Notes: generated by a model from the sequence alone, not told the origin. Counted from the stretch's first letter, positions 52,942-63,140 are shown. The stretch is 64,000 bases of DNA from Microvirga arvi (GCF_016892765.1 NZ_JAFEMD010000032.1:1-64000); one strand, 5' to 3'. Numbers and translations: made by a program.

Positions 52942-54627
52942 TCAGAGATAGAAGTCGCTCTTCGACAAAGCCGAGAGCCCGAGAACATTGATGGAGAAGT
53001 CGGCGACCTTGTCGCCGTTCACATCGCCGGCTACGGCACCATCGGCAAAACGCAACTCTCCAGCCTTGCCGTGAAAGGCATTGCTGCCGATGAAGGTGAA
53101 GGCCTGATCGCCTGCGGATTTCGTGCTGGCGTCGATGCTGCGCAGGTCGATATGATCGGAGCCGCGACGGAAGTCCTTGATCGTGTCCATCGATGAGCGG
53201 CGCGAGTCGCTCAGAGCACGGAAGACGAAGGTATCCGCTCCGCTGCCGCCGATAAGGACATCCTTTCCGGCTTCCCCGAAAAGTTTGTCCTTCCCTGAAC
53301 CGCCATCCAGCACATCGTTGCCGCTACGCCCGAAGAGCGTGTCGTTGCCCGAGCTGCCCTTGATCTCGTTGGCTGCTCCATTGCCGCGAAGATTGTCGCT
53401 GTAGGCACTGCCGATGAGCCACTCGATGCTTGAAAAGGAATCGCCGGCAGCATCGCCGCGGTTGTTGGCTTTCGTCAGAAGGTCGGCCACGACTCCCGCT
53501 TTCGCGGTGCTGTAGCTCGCGATATCCGTGCCGGTTCCACCGCTCAGCACGTCCTTCCCACTGCCGCCGATCAACACATCGTTGCCGTTCAGACCATAAA
53601 GCTTGTCGTCGCCGGCATTGCCGCGGAGCGTATTGCTGGCAACGTTGCCTTTGATCGTATCGCTGGCCGATCCGCCATAGGCGTTCTCGACCAGGGAGCG
53701 CGTGTCATTCTGATGGAGAAGGGAATTGGCGATATTGCCGGTGGCGAGCTTCGACCCTTCCCAATGAAGCTTCGCACGCTGCTCCTGCGAGGTGATGGTC
53801 CACGCGCCGGGCTGGAGATCGATGGTCAGGGCTGTCGTGTAGTTGGTGAAGCTGTAGGTATCAGCACCGCCGCCGTCCCACACCGTCAGGAAGATCTGAT
53901 TGCCCCCGGGCGCCCCCTGCCCAATGCCATCGATGAACATCTCGCCGGTGGTCGGGCTCCAGGAATAGGTCGTGTTGCCGCTGTTGGTCTGGTAATTCGC
54001 GCCGTAGATATGCTGGAGTGCGGCAATGTCGTACATCATGAGCGACTGCGCATAGCCCCAGGTCTCGTTCATATAGCCGGTGCTGGTCGAGGCGCCGGCA
54101 TAGGAACGGTAGCTCATCACGGTGTTTTCCATGCTGTCGTGCGACAGGGGCATGACGTTGCTGCCCTCATGTGCGTGCTCGAGCCCGAGGGCATGCCCGA
54201 TCTCATGCACGATGGTGAGGTAGGCATAGTTGCCCTTCTCGGGGCTCACGTAGTTCCGGCTTGAATTGTTGACCCACACATCGCCGCCGGTTGAATCCGA
54301 GGTCGGAAAGTAGGCCCAAGCAGTCCCGGGAACGTCTGATTGCGCGAAACGCAGATCGGCCGATGCCGCACCTGCTCCGGTGCTCTCCTGGAATGTCAGG
54401 TTGCTCACTGAGGAGAAGAGGTTCAAGGCCGATCGCGTGATCGATTGCTGGGTGCCGTTGAAGGAACCAAACCCTTTGGCAGTCTCGCCATCTCCATATA
54501 ACGCGCCATACGAGAGCGCAGAGTCAGGGAAGCTATATGTCAGATCGCTCGGCACCCATTTCAGATTGCCGAGGATGGAGTCGATATAAATATTCCCAGT
54601 AGAGTTGTAGCTTTCGACAGCGGGCAT
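52942..54627 (-). CDS. serralysin-like M10B metalloprotease with RTX repeats
   Basis: A 561-residue secreted zinc protease. The zinc site is HEIGHALGLEH at residues 141-151, and the Met-turn is MSY at 171-173. The C-terminal half (about 315-480) carries glycine-rich RTX calcium repeats such as GNAGDDKLYGLNGNDVLIGG and GGSGKDKLFGEAGKDVLIGG. The C-terminus ends in a hydrophobic SDFYL, as expected for a type I secretion signal. There is no N-terminal signal peptide. No type I exporter genes are adjacent. The serralysin Peptidase_M10_C region follows the catalytic domain. Confidence 0.93.
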   Translation of the reverse strand: MPAVESYNSTGNIYIDSILGNLKWVPSDLTYSFPDSALSYGALYGDGETAKGFGSFNGTQQSITRSALNLFSSVSNLTFQESTGAGAASADLRFAQSDVPGTAWAYFPTSDSTGGDVWVNNSSRNYVSPEKGNYAYLTIVHEIGHALGLEHAHEGSNVMPLSHDSMENTVMSYRSYAGASTSTGYMNETWGYAQSLMMYDIAALQHIYGANYQTNSGNTTYSWSPTTGEMFIDGIGQGAPGGNQIFLTVWDGGGADTYSFTNYTTALTIDLQPGAWTITSQEQRAKLHWEGSKLATGNIANSLLHQNDTRSLVENAYGGSASDTIKGNVASNTLRGNAGDDKLYGLNGNDVLIGGSGKDVLSGGTGTDIASYSTAKAGVVADLLTKANNRGDAAGDSFSSIEWLIGSAYSDNLRGNGAANEIKGSSGNDTLFGRSGNDVLDGGSGKDKLFGEAGKDVLIGGSGADTFVFRALSDSRRSSMDTIKDFRRGSDHIDLRSIDASTKSAGDQAFTFIGSNAFHGKAGELRFADGAVAGDVNGDKVADFSINVLGLSALSKSDFYL

Positions 54628-55082
54628 TGCAGTTCAATTTTGTGATAAAGGCGATAAATGCGAAGTTAATCCCGAAATGAGGCGCCTGCAGCACTGCGGC
54701 TTACGCTGTGATTTCAAAGACAATCACTGAATAAACATTGCAATGGATGCGCCAAAAATGGGCATGACGAAGCGTTACAACAGATAAATACCGATCATGA
54801 TGCTTGTGCCCCAGTGCGAGAATGCTTTTGCTTGGATTGTCTCGCGAAAAGATATCGTTTGAATGGTTATTAAAAGATTAGGAGAAGGACTAAAAGCAAA
54901 ACTGCTTGAATTTTGCCCTTTCTGACAATGTGCCGCACCGCAACTGTTAGGGCTTCTGGCCAAGCTTTGTTTGTTGGCGAAGGGCTGACACAGGCCCGCA
55001 ACTTGCCTGTGCTACGCACCTTCCTCAAGGGCACCAAGTTGCCCCTCTGTCTCATGGAAAATTTTGGTCCAGGGCAAGAACT
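54628..55082. other. gene-free AT-rich interval
   Basis: A 455-base stretch between the protease gene and a hypothetical gene. Its base composition is clearly more AT-rich than its surroundings, especially 54640-54900. The part next to 54627 should contain the protease promoter. A 62-codon frame at 54913-55101 has no ribosome binding site and unconvincing composition, so I do not call it. No RNA gene or long repeat is seen. Confidence 0.5.
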
Positions 55083-55340
55083 TCAGGCTGACCGAGACTG
55101 AAGTGTCCTCATGGCACCTTTGGTGCGCTTGCCCTCACCGGTTCTGCCACGGGTCGCGATTGCGTCCTGGGCCAGGAGCCGAATATCCTCAAGCCGCCAT
55201 TCCTCGCTCAGCCAAGATCTGCCGACGATTTTGAGGATCTTCTCTAGAGCCGCATACGGATCCGCGATCTCGGGCGCTACAGCCGAGTCCTTCATGGTCC
55301 CTAACACCCTTTTCGATGCCGGAGGTTTTCCTCCGGTCAT
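55083..55340 (-). CDS. hypothetical protein
   Basis: An 85-residue protein that I do not recognise. It is mostly polar and predicted helical in the middle (DPYAALEKILKIVGRSWLSEEWRLEDIRLLAQDAI), with a basic C-terminus (RGRTGEGKRTKGAMRTLQSRSA). CTGGAGAAA before the ATG is a good ribosome binding site, and the codon third positions are GC-rich. Neighbours give no hint of function. Confidence 0.6.
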   Translation of the reverse strand: MTGGKPPASKRVLGTMKDSAVAPEIADPYAALEKILKIVGRSWLSEEWRLEDIRLLAQDAIATRGRTGEGKRTKGAMRTLQSRSA

Positions 55341-55451
55341 TTTCTCCAGAAAGGCCTGTTAGCCTATGATGAGCCATTCCTGCTTCGATAATATTGCAAG
55401 GCTTCTCAGGGAAAAACAACTGCGCCTTTGGACGGGGATTTGAACAAAGCC

Positions 55452-55793
55452 TCACTCGTGAGGGACCGGATCCACGCAACTGTCATCCTGAATATCGTGA
55501 AAGCTGATGCGGACCTTGCCGACGTGCCGGGCCGGGTCAGCCGATTGGCCCAGGCCAACCAGCACGTTCATCTCGCCCACGAGGCATTCGTTACTGGTCG
55601 CCGACCTGAGCCGGACGCGACGGTGACGCACCCGAGCTTCGAAATCATTGAGCAGGAACAGGGTTTCTGCGTCCACGTCGATGTCGGTCTGGCCACAGCG
55701 CCTGCCCTCCGCATGGGTGGTAATCTGCAGGTTCTGCAGCAGCGGATAAAGATCCGCTGGCCATTCGACGATGGGGTTTTGGCTCAGTGGCAT
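55452..55793 (-). CDS. hypothetical protein
   Basis: A 113-residue soluble protein of unknown function: it has no membrane helix, and NVLVGLGQSADPARHVGKVRISFHDIQDD is its most ordered-looking part. Third codon positions are strongly GC-rich, which favours this strand over the overlapping plus-strand frame (55428-55823). The ATG at 55793 is preferred; a TTG at 55838 would add 15 residues. It has no recognisable domain. Confidence 0.55.
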   Translation of the reverse strand: MPLSQNPIVEWPADLYPLLQNLQITTHAEGRRCGQTDIDVDAETLFLLNDFEARVRHRRVRLRSATSNECLVGEMNVLVGLGQSADPARHVGKVRISFHDIQDDSCVDPVPHE

Positions 55794-56038
55794 GGACGAC
55801 CCCGGTGCTTTGACGAGCCTTGAGCGAAAAGGCTCCAATAATTAAGCACCTGCGATGCTTGGCGGTTCCATGAGCGCGACCCGTGAAGCGTTCACCTGTT
55901 AAGTCCTGAAGGATCCGATGCTCTAGGGCAATGCCCTGATCTGCTCGTGCCGGTCTTGCAATCCTTCTCATCAATGCCCGGCTTCCTCGTTTTGATCGCC
56001 TTGGAAGCCCGGCATTCGATTTCGTCCTCCGAGGTCGG

Positions 56039-57466
56039 CTAAGCCACGAAGCCGAACATGGACTTGATTTCGAGGAATTCCTCGAACCCGAACCGACCCC
56101 ATTCGCGTCCATTGCCGGATTGCTTGTAGCCGCCGAAAGCCGCGGCTGTGTCGCCGCGCGACCCGTTCAAATGGACCATGCCGGCCCGGATCCTTCGAGC
56201 CACTTGACGGGATCTCTCAAGGTCTCCCGATGTGACATAGCTCGAAAGGCCATAGACCGTATCGTTTGCCATTCGGATGGCGTCCTCCTCATCTTGATAC
56301 GGCAGGATGCTCAGGACGGGCCCGAAGATCTCCTCCTGGGCGATGCGCATGTCATTGCGCACGTCCGCAAACACGGTCGGTTGCACATAGTAGCCCCGGT
56401 TGAGCCCGGCAGGGCGGCCAGGACCACCAGCCACGAGAGACGCCCCTTCCTTGATCCCTGCTTCAATCAGATTTTGGATGCGATCAAACTGGACTTGGCT
56501 GACGACAGGTCCAATGGTGGTCGAAGCAGCCCTTGGATCGCCGACCACCGTCTCGTCTGCAATGCGGCGGGCAATTGCGATGACCTCCTCCTGCCGGTCC
56601 GCCGGGACGAGGAGGCGTGTTGGAGCGTTGCAAGACTGGCCGCTGTTGGCAAAGCAGGCCCGGGCCCCATGGGTGACCGCGACATCGAAGTCTGCGTCGT
56701 CGAGCAGGATGTTGGGAGACTTGCCACCTAGTTCCTGGTGAACCCGCTTGACCGTGTCGGCTGCGGCCTTCGCAACCAGAATGCCGGCCCGAGTCGAACC
56801 TGTGAAGGACACCATGTCGATGTCGGGATGGCTTGCGATTGCCTGGCCGACATTCGGCCCGTCCCCGTTGATGAGGTTGAACACGCCTGGAGGCACGCCG
56901 GCTTCATCCAGGATTTCCGCAAAGATGAGGGCTGAGAGAGGCGCGACCTCGCTGGGCTTGAGCACCATGGTGCATCCGGCCGCAAGAGCGGGGCCGACCT
57001 TGCAGCCAATCTGGTTCAGCGGCCAGTTCCAGGGCGTGATCAGCCCGACGACTCCGATGGGCTCCCGGGTGATCAGGGTTGCGTTGATCGTCTCATCGAA
57101 CTGGTAGGTTTTCAGGACCTCGATGGCCCGGGTCAGGTGGCCAAGTCCGGCAGGCACATGCCTGTCACGGGCAAAGGCAAGGGGAGCGCCCATTTCCGCG
57201 CAAATGGCTTCAGCCAAGTCGTCAGTACGATTCCGGTAGACAGCCACGATCCGCCCCAGGAGATCCAGGCGCTCTTCGCGGCTGGTCAGGGAATAGCTTT
57301 CGAAGGCGCGTTGGGAGGCCAAAACGGCCCGGTCCACGTCAGCCGCTCCGCCAGCTGCAATGGTTGCAACGGCCTCCTCCGTCGCCGGATTGATCACGTC
57401 GATGAAGGTGTCCCCAGCAGGCGCGACCCATTGGCCATCGATGTAGAATTGGTGATGATGTGGCAA
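56039..57466 (-). CDS. aldehyde dehydrogenase family protein
   Basis: A 475-residue NAD(P)+-dependent aldehyde dehydrogenase. TPWNWPLNQIGCKVGPALAAG near residue 140 binds the cofactor, the general base lies in QELGGKSPNILL near 240, and the nucleophilic cysteine is in CFANSGQSCNAPTRL near 278. The start is a TTG at 57466, preceded by GGGGAG. It resembles aldehyde dehydrogenases of broad substrate range. The 3' ends of this gene and a low-density gene region lie left of tRNA-Thr. Confidence 0.9.
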   Translation of the reverse strand: MPHHHQFYIDGQWVAPAGDTFIDVINPATEEAVATIAAGGAADVDRAVLASQRAFESYSLTSREERLDLLGRIVAVYRNRTDDLAEAICAEMGAPLAFARDRHVPAGLGHLTRAIEVLKTYQFDETINATLITREPIGVVGLITPWNWPLNQIGCKVGPALAAGCTMVLKPSEVAPLSALIFAEILDEAGVPPGVFNLINGDGPNVGQAIASHPDIDMVSFTGSTRAGILVAKAAADTVKRVHQELGGKSPNILLDDADFDVAVTHGARACFANSGQSCNAPTRLLVPADRQEEVIAIARRIADETVVGDPRAASTTIGPVVSQVQFDRIQNLIEAGIKEGASLVAGGPGRPAGLNRGYYVQPTVFADVRNDMRIAQEEIFGPVLSILPYQDEEDAIRMANDTVYGLSSYVTSGDLERSRQVARRIRAGMVHLNGSRGDTAAAFGGYKQSGNGREWGRFGFEEFLEIKSMFGFVA

Positions 57467-57501
57467 GTTTTACTCCCCGGCTCCATGAGCGCAGGCCTTA
57501 G

Positions 57502-57672
57502 TTAGTAAGGTTCGGTGCGCAATGGCAACCATTGCCGGCCCATCTGGTGTTTCGCGAATGCGCTCGAACTGCGCTCATTCGCAGGCGGCCGATTGCGCTT
57601 TGCGGGGAGGCTCTCGATTTCGGTTATGAGATGCTCGTGGAACACGCCGTCCCGAGGATCACCCTTGCTCAT
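57502..57672 (-). CDS. possible small hypothetical protein
   Basis: A 56-residue frame, MSKGDPRDGVFHEHLITEIESLPAKRNRPP and on, rich in Arg, Lys and Pro. The third-position GC content is moderately coding-like. No ribosome binding site is seen before the ATG at 57672. The longer frame reaching into the tRNA is not considered coding. It could be a real small basic protein or a chance frame. Confidence 0.25.
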   Translation of the reverse strand: MSKGDPRDGVFHEHLITEIESLPAKRNRPPANERSSSAFAKHQMGRQWLPLRTEPY

Positions 57673-57737
57673 CGATCGGACGGCTGAAATCTGCAGTCCT
57701 GTTCGAACTGACCGCATGACCCTGTGGAGGGCGATGG

Positions 57738-57809
<72 letters not shown>

Positions 57810-57873
57810 GCGCCAACGGGGAGGGCCGCTTACTGCCACACGGCAGCCCTCCATGCAAGCTTGAAAATGATCT

Positions 57874-59100
57874 TTATTCGGCGGCCTGGACTTTGGGCTC
57901 CAGGGGGAGCCTGAGCGCCGTCCAGACCTCAACCAAGGCGGCAGCCAGGGCGTCGATATGAGCGTTCGAGTGGAACGGCCCGGGGGTGATGCGCAGGCGC
58001 TCGGTGCCGCGGGGCACGGTGGGATAGTTGATCGGCTGGATATAGATGCCGTGCTTCTCCAGGAGCCGGTCTGAGGCGGCCTTGCAGGCTTGCGCATCCC
58101 CCACCATCACCGGCACGATGTGGGTGGGCGTGGCGAGGACAGGCAGGCCGGCGCTGCTGAGGACCGCCTTGGTGCGGGCGGCTTGGCGCTGCTGCTGCTG
58201 GCGCTCGGTGGAGGAAGACTTGAGATGCCGGATCGAGGCCATGGCGGCGGCGGCCACGCTCGGCGGCAGGGCCGTGCTGAAGATGAAGCCCGGGGCAAAG
58301 CTGCGGATGGCGTCCATCACCGCCTTGGTGCCGGTGAGATACCCGCCCATGACACCGAAGGCCTTGGCCATTGTGCCCTCGATCACGTCGATCCGGTGCA
58401 TGGCGCGTTCGCGTTCGGCGATGCCGGCGCCACGGGGGCCGTACATGCCGACCGCATGGACCTCGTCGATGTAGGTCATGGCACCATAGCGTCCGGCGAG
58501 ATCGCAAATGGCGTGGATGGGGGAAATATCTCCATCCATGGAATAGACGCTCTCGAACACGATCAGCTTGGGCCTCTCGCCGGCCGCCTGCAGCAGTTCC
58601 TCCAGGTGGTCGAGGTCGTTGTGGCGGAAGACCGCCTTTTCGCAGCCGGACTGGCGCACACCCTCGATCATCGAGTTGTGGTTGAGGGCATCGGACAGGA
58701 TCAGGCAGTTCGGGATCAGCCGGGCCAGCGTGGCGATGCCGGTCTGGTTCGACACGTAGCCCGAGGTGAAGACCAGCGCCGCCTCCTTGCCGTGCAGGTC
58801 GGCAAGCTCGGCCTCCAGCTCGACCAGCGGGTGGCTGTTGCCCGAGATGTTGCGCGTCCCGCCGGCGCCGGTGCCGAGGCGCCAGGCCGTCTCGACCATG
58901 GCGCGGGTCACATCCCGATTCTGGCCCATGCCGAGATAATCGTTGGAACACCAGACGGTAATGGGGCGGGGCCCCTCCGGCGAGTGCCAGAGGGCCTGGG
59001 GATAACGGCCGGCCAGCCTCTCGATATCGGCAAAGACCCGATAGCGGCGCTCCGCCTGGAGGCGGTCGAGGGCTGACGTGAAGAAGTTTTGATAATCCAT
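57874..59100 (-). CDS. hemA: 5-aminolevulinate synthase
   Basis: A 408-residue PLP enzyme that joins glycine and succinyl-CoA to make 5-aminolevulinate, the first step of heme and related tetrapyrrole synthesis in alphaproteobacteria. Visible blocks are [12 protein letters not shown] near residue 54, [12 protein letters not shown]-like [14 protein letters not shown] near 84, the [12 protein letters not shown] strand near 205 and the PLP lysine in [13 protein letters not shown] near 238. The length matches the family. The ATG at 59100 is chosen as it gives MDYQNFF and a nearby GGTGAG. Confidence 0.95.
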   Translation of the reverse strand: MDYQNFFTSALDRLQAERRYRVFADIERLAGRYPQALWHSPEGPRPITVWCSNDYLGMGQNRDVTRAMVETAWRLGTGAGGTRNISGNSHPLVELEAELADLHGKEAALVFTSGYVSNQTGIATLARLIPNCLILSDALNHNSMIEGVRQSGCEKAVFRHNDLDHLEELLQAAGERPKLIVFESVYSMDGDISPIHAICDLAGRYGAMTYIDEVHAVGMYGPRGAGIAERERAMHRIDVIEGTMAKAFGVMGGYLTGTKAVMDAIRSFAPGFIFSTALPPSVAAAAMASIRHLKSSSTERQQQQRQAARTKAVLSSAGLPVLATPTHIVPVMVGDAQACKAASDRLLEKHGIYIQPINYPTVPRGTERLRITPGPFHSNAHIDALAAALVEVWTALRLPLEPKVQAAE

Positions 59101-59254
59101 CATCTCACCGGGTGGGCAACGCAATGCCCGGGGATCTTGAGCTCATTATGCCAGATCACATTGATCCGGGTCAAAGTCCTGAGCCGTGATAATACGGTTG
59201 AGGCCCGCCTGCGAAGCCTCTATTGGGTAAAGGCGACGATGGGTCGCTTGAACC

Positions 59255-59422
59255 ATGACTGACGTAAAATCACAAGAAAAGGCTAATCGGCTCAAGGCGG
59301 CTCTGAAGGAAAATCTCAAGCGTCGCAAAGCCCAGGCACGGGGACGGCAAGCCGTCAAGACGTCTGGAACCGAAAGCGGGAGCTTGAGCGTTTCGGCAGA
59401 GCGCGACAAGCCGTCCGACTAG
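59255..59422 (+). CDS. small basic protein upstream of murA
   Basis: A 55-residue protein, MTDVKSQEKANRLKAALKENLKRRKAQARGR at its N-terminus, then a Ser/Lys tail. It is predicted to be a single basic helix. I recall short Lys/Arg-rich proteins of this kind before murA in many Rhizobiales, which supports its reality. No strong ribosome binding site is seen. It lies 62 bases before murA on the same strand and diverges from hemA. Confidence 0.7.
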   Translation: MTDVKSQEKANRLKAALKENLKRRKAQARGRQAVKTSGTESGSLSVSAERDKPSD

Positions 59423-59484
59423 CCTCGACGATCAAACGCGCGCATAGCGCATAGCTCGCATTGAAGAGTTGCAAGGGGATTTCG

Positions 59485-60774
59485 ATGGATCGCATTCGCA
59501 TCCGGGGCGGCGCGCCTCTCAACGGCTTGATTCCGATTTCAGGTGCAAAGAATGCGGCCCTGCCCCTCATGATCGCCAGTCTGCTCACGGAGGAGACCCT
59601 CGAGCTCGGCAATGTGCCGCGGCTCGCCGACATCTCCTCCCTGCTGCGGATCATGAGCAATTTCGGCGTCGATCACTCGATCGCCGGTCGCCGGCCAGGC
59701 CAATCCTCGGAAACGGGACAGACCATTCGTCTGACGTCCAAGAACGTCATCGACACCACGGCGCCTTACGAACTGGTCTCGACCATGCGGGCGAGCTTCT
59801 GGGTCATCGCTCCCTTGGTCGCCCGCTTTGGCCATGCCAAGGTCTCCATGCCGGGCGGCTGCGCCATCGGCACCCGGCCGGTCGACCTGCTGATCATGGC
59901 GCTGGCCAAGCTGGGCGCGGCGATTGAGATCGAAGCCGGCTATGTGGTGGCGACCGCTCCGAAGGGGCTCAGGGGCGCCGAGATCGACTTCCCGAAGGTG
60001 ACAGTGGGCGGCACCCATGTGGCCCTGATGGCGGCGGCCCTTGCCCAAGGTACCACCGTGATCCGCAACGCCGCCCGTGAACCCGAGGTTGTGGACCTGG
60101 CCGCGTGCCTCATCAAGATGGGCGCCAAGATTCAGGGCGCCGGCTCCTCGGAGATCGTGATCGAAGGCGTGTCCCGCCTGAACGGCACCTCCCATGATGT
60201 CATGCCCGACCGCATCGAGACCGGCACCTATGCCATGGCCGTGGCCATGACCGGCGGCGACCTCGTGCTCGACAACACCCGGCCGGAATACCTCCAGGCG
60301 GCCCTCGACGTGCTGGGCCAAGCCGGGGCTGAGGTGACCTCGACCCATGGCGGCATCCGTGTTCGCCGCAACGGCAATGGCATCCAGCCGGTCGATGTTA
60401 CCACTGATCCCTTCCCAGGCTTCCCGACCGATCTCCAGGCCCAGTTCATGGCCCTCATGACCCGGGCCAGCGGCACCTCGCGCATCCGCGAGACGATCTT
60501 CGAGAACCGGTTCATGCACGTGCAGGAGCTTGCCCGCCTCGGCGCCCAGATCCGCCTCGACGGTGACAGTGCCTATGTGGACGGCGTTCCGGGCCTCAAG
60601 GGGGCTCCGGTCATGGCGACGGACCTGCGCGCCTCTGTGTCTCTGGTGATCGCCGGCCTCGTGGCCGACGGCGAGACCACGATCAACCGGGTCTATCACC
60701 TGGATCGCGGCTTCGAAGCGCTAGAAGCCAAGCTCGCCCGATGCGGCGCTCTTATCGAGCGCGTAAGGGGTTGA
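59485..60774 (+). CDS. murA: UDP-N-acetylglucosamine 1-carboxyvinyltransferase
   Basis: A 429-residue enzyme that transfers enolpyruvate from PEP to UDP-GlcNAc, the first committed step of peptidoglycan synthesis and the fosfomycin target. The lysine of [17 protein letters not shown] near residue 22 is present, and the mobile-loop cysteine lies in [15 protein letters not shown] near 120. AAGGGGAT precedes the ATG at 59485. The length is normal. A DUF1508 gene and the DUF2948/hisD block follow. Confidence 0.96.
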   Translation: MDRIRIRGGAPLNGLIPISGAKNAALPLMIASLLTEETLELGNVPRLADISSLLRIMSNFGVDHSIAGRRPGQSSETGQTIRLTSKNVIDTTAPYELVSTMRASFWVIAPLVARFGHAKVSMPGGCAIGTRPVDLLIMALAKLGAAIEIEAGYVVATAPKGLRGAEIDFPKVTVGGTHVALMAAALAQGTTVIRNAAREPEVVDLAACLIKMGAKIQGAGSSEIVIEGVSRLNGTSHDVMPDRIETGTYAMAVAMTGGDLVLDNTRPEYLQAALDVLGQAGAEVTSTHGGIRVRRNGNGIQPVDVTTDPFPGFPTDLQAQFMALMTRASGTSRIRETIFENRFMHVQELARLGAQIRLDGDSAYVDGVPGLKGAPVMATDLRASVSLVIAGLVADGETTINRVYHLDRGFEALEAKLARCGALIERVRG

Positions 60775-60977
60775 GTCTAGAGCTGAGGCATAGTCCTCGG
60801 GTGTTGAGGCGCTGTTGGAGCAAAATGCTTGTGGATTTATCTACTATAGGTTGGTGATCATTCTACTAAAGCGCGTGTCAAGTTCTAGGCTGTCGCTGGA
60901 TGAACTCAAGCATTCTTTCGTTTGGAACGGCGAGTGTAAAGGTTTATCCGAATCATCGAGCTACAGTGAGAGAAGCG

Positions 60978-61148
60978 ATGGCCTACTACATGTACCAGGA
61001 CTCGGATAAACAGTGGCGCTGGCGTCTGGTTGCTGCAAACAACCGCACAATTGCGAACTCCGGCGAGGGGTATCACAATGAGGCTGACTGTCTTGCAGCG
61101 ATCAATCTCGTCAAAGGCTCCTCCAGCGCCCCGGTTCGAAAATCTTAG
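60978..61148 (+). CDS. DUF1508 (YegP-like) domain protein
   Basis: A 56-residue protein with a single DUF1508 motif: MYQDSDKQWRWRLVAANNRTIANSGEGYHNEADCLAAINLVKGSS. Most YegP proteins carry two copies in tandem, so this is the single-copy form. GAGAGAAG precedes the ATG at 60978. Its transcript ends in a strong terminator, so it is a separate unit inserted between murA and the DUF2948/hisD genes. The DNA upstream (60775-60977) is AT-richer. Confidence 0.82.
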   Translation: MAYYMYQDSDKQWRWRLVAANNRTIANSGEGYHNEADCLAAINLVKGSSSAPVRKS

Positions 61149-61158
61149 ATCGAAGTAA

Positions 61159-61182
61159 GGCCGGCGTCATCGCCGGCCTTTT
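61159..61182 (+). terminator. rho-independent terminator after the DUF1508 gene
   Basis: A perfect 8-bp stem GGCCGGCG/CGCCGGCC with a TCAT loop followed by TTTT. It lies 11 bases after the DUF1508 stop codon. Confidence 0.88.
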
Positions 61183-61276
61183 CATGGAGGATTGGAAGTC
61201 CTGCCCGGCCCAAAGGTTGCGCCGGGGCAGGGGGCTCTCTACCTAAAGATCAAGTTCAACAACAGGTTGGTGGGCC

Positions 61277-61717
61277 ATGGATCTCCTGAGACTCGTTGCG
61301 TTAGACCCTGAAGACCTTGCCGTCATCTCCGCCCATCTGCAGGATTCGCTGCTGCAGGTGGGCGACATTGCCTATCTGCCCAAGGAACGGCGTTTCGCCA
61401 TCCAGGTTCGCCGGTACGACTGGGAGGCGGCCACCCCTCAGCGGCGGCTAACCTGCATGCATTTCGAGCATGTGACGGGGGTGCGCGTCCGCGGCATCGA
61501 CCAGACCAATAAGGATATGGTTCTTAACCTTCTCGCCATTGCGTTCGAGGAGCGGGATGCCCCATCCGGCACGGCCACCTTGATCTTTGCCGAAGGTGGA
61601 GCCATCCAGGTGGACCTGGAGTGCATCGAAATGCAGATGAAAGACACCGGCCCGGTCTGGGCTGCCGAAAGCCGCCCCTCGCACGAGGACCAGCTGCAAA
61701 CGGCGGAGCGCCCATAA
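61277..61717 (+). CDS. DUF2948 family protein
   Basis: A 146-residue protein matching DUF2948: LLRLVALDPEDLAVISAHLQDSLLQVGDIAYLPKERRFAIQVRRYDWE at the N-terminus and GGAIQVDLECIEMQMKDTGPVWAAE near the C-terminus. It has no known activity but is almost always found just before hisD in Rhizobiales. The stop codon TAA overlaps the hisD ATG (TAATG), showing coupling. Confidence 0.92.
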   Translation: MDLLRLVALDPEDLAVISAHLQDSLLQVGDIAYLPKERRFAIQVRRYDWEAATPQRRLTCMHFEHVTGVRVRGIDQTNKDMVLNLLAIAFEERDAPSGTATLIFAEGGAIQVDLECIEMQMKDTGPVWAAESRPSHEDQLQTAERP

Positions 61718-63009
61718 TGGCGCAGAGGCTCGATGCGCGAGACGCCTCCTTCCCGCGGGCTTTTGCCACTCTGCTGGCTGCCAAGCGCGAGGTCTCGGAG
61801 GATGTGGACCAGGCGGTCCGCGCCATCATCGAAGACGTGGTGGTCAAAGGCGACGAAGCCTTGATCGACTTCACCTACCGGTTCGATGGGCTGGCGCTCC
61901 AGCCCGAGACCCTGCGCATTTCGGAAGCCGAGATTGCGGCGGCGGAGACCCAATGCCCGAAGGAGGCGCTGGAGGCCTTGAAGCTGGCGAAAGAGCGCAT
62001 CGAGGTCTTTCACCGGGAGCAGCGCCCAAAGGACTTCAAGACCACCGATCCCGTCGGGGTCACCCTGGGCTGGCGCTGGACGGCGCTCGAATCCGTCGGC
62101 CTCTATGTCCCCGGCGGTCTTGCGAGCTATCCCTCGTCCGTCCTCATGAACGCCGTGCCGGCGAAGGTGGCGGGCGTTCCGCGCATCGCCATGGTGGTGC
62201 CGACCCCACGGGGCGAGACGAACCCTCTCGTGCTGGCGGCGGCGCGTCTCGCCGGCGTCGACGAAGTGTTCCGCATCGGCGGCGCCCAAGCCGTGGCGGC
62301 TTTGGCCTATGGCACCGAAAGCGTCAGGCCTGTCGCCAAGATCGTCGGTCCCGGGAACGCCTATGTGGCCGCCGCCAAGCGCCGCGTCTTCGGTCAGGTC
62401 GGCATCGACATGATCGCAGGTCCTTCCGAAGTGCTCGTTCTCGCCGATGCCGATGGCAATCCGGACTGGATCGCCGCTGATCTTCTGGCCCAGGCCGAGC
62501 ACGATACAGCTGCTCAGTCGATCCTCATCACGGACAGCCCGGCGCTCGCCGATGCGGTGGAGAAGGCCGTCGAGCGTCAGCTTCAGACCTTGCCGAAGGC
62601 GCAGATCGCCAGCGCGAGCTGGCGCGATTATGGGGCGATCATCCTTATCGACCGGCTGGAGAACGCCATTCCCCTCGTGGATCGGCTGGCCCCCGAGCAT
62701 CTCGCGATCGAGACGGAGAATGCGGAGGAACTCGCAGCCAAAGTCCGCAATGCGGGCTCGATCTTCCTCGGCAGCCATACGCCGGAGGCCATCGGCGACT
62801 ATGTGGGCGGCCCCAACCATGTTCTGCCCACCGCTCGCTCCGCCCGGTTCTCGTCCGGGCTCGGCGTGCTTGACTTCATGAAGCGAACCTCGATCCTGAA
62901 ATGCGATGCGGGCGCATTGCGCGCGCTCGGCCCTGCGGCGATCGCGCTGGGGCGGTCGGAGGGTCTGGAGGGGCATGCGCGGTCGGTCGCGATCCGCCTG
63001 AACCTCTAG
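61717..63009 (+). CDS. hisD: histidinol dehydrogenase
   Basis: A 430-residue zinc enzyme that catalyses the last two oxidations of histidine synthesis, from histidinol to histidine with NAD+. Recognisable blocks are [27 protein letters not shown] near residue 128, [16 protein letters not shown] and [33 protein letters not shown], which contains the zinc ligands Gln and His. The start at 61717 overlaps the DUF2948 stop. The stop TAG at 63007-63009 runs straight into a repeat. Confidence 0.95.
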   Translation: MAQRLDARDASFPRAFATLLAAKREVSEDVDQAVRAIIEDVVVKGDEALIDFTYRFDGLALQPETLRISEAEIAAAETQCPKEALEALKLAKERIEVFHREQRPKDFKTTDPVGVTLGWRWTALESVGLYVPGGLASYPSSVLMNAVPAKVAGVPRIAMVVPTPRGETNPLVLAAARLAGVDEVFRIGGAQAVAALAYGTESVRPVAKIVGPGNAYVAAAKRRVFGQVGIDMIAGPSEVLVLADADGNPDWIAADLLAQAEHDTAAQSILITDSPALADAVEKAVERQLQTLPKAQIASASWRDYGAIILIDRLENAIPLVDRLAPEHLAIETENAEELAAKVRNAGSIFLGSHTPEAIGDYVGGPNHVLPTARSARFSSGLGVLDFMKRTSILKCDAGALRALGPAAIALGRSEGLEGHARSVAIRLNL

Positions 63010-63058
63010 CGCATCGTGCGAAAAAGTGGTTCCGGTTTTTCGCGCTCAACGATGCGCT
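63008..63058. repeat. inverted repeat of the AGCGCATCGT family
   Basis: AGCGCATCGT (63008-63017) and ACGATGCGCT (63049-63058) are perfect inverted ends, with CGAAAAA/TTTTTCG close inside. Its first bases are the end of the hisD stop codon, so it borders the coding sequence directly. It resembles repeats common in rhizobial genomes. Confidence 0.7.
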
Positions 63059-63071
63059 CATTTGGAAGAGG

Positions 63072-63120
63072 AGCATCGAATCAACCCCAAAAGTGCAAGT
63101 TCACTTTTGGGTTCGATGCT
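63072..63120. repeat. second inverted repeat in tandem
   Basis: AGCATCGAA (63072) and TTCGATGCT (ending 63120) flank an inner perfect stem CCCAAAAGTG/CACTTTTGGG with a six-base loop CAAGTT. It follows the 63008-63058 element by 13 bases, and the two together fill most of the hisD to UPF0262 gap. Confidence 0.75.
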
Positions 63121-63140
63121 CTAAGGTAACCGGAGGGGGG

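Noticed and set aside
55428-55823. Plus-strand 131-codon frame
   Set aside because: The overlapping minus-strand frame has a better third-position GC pattern and start. The plus-strand protein reads as its shadow.
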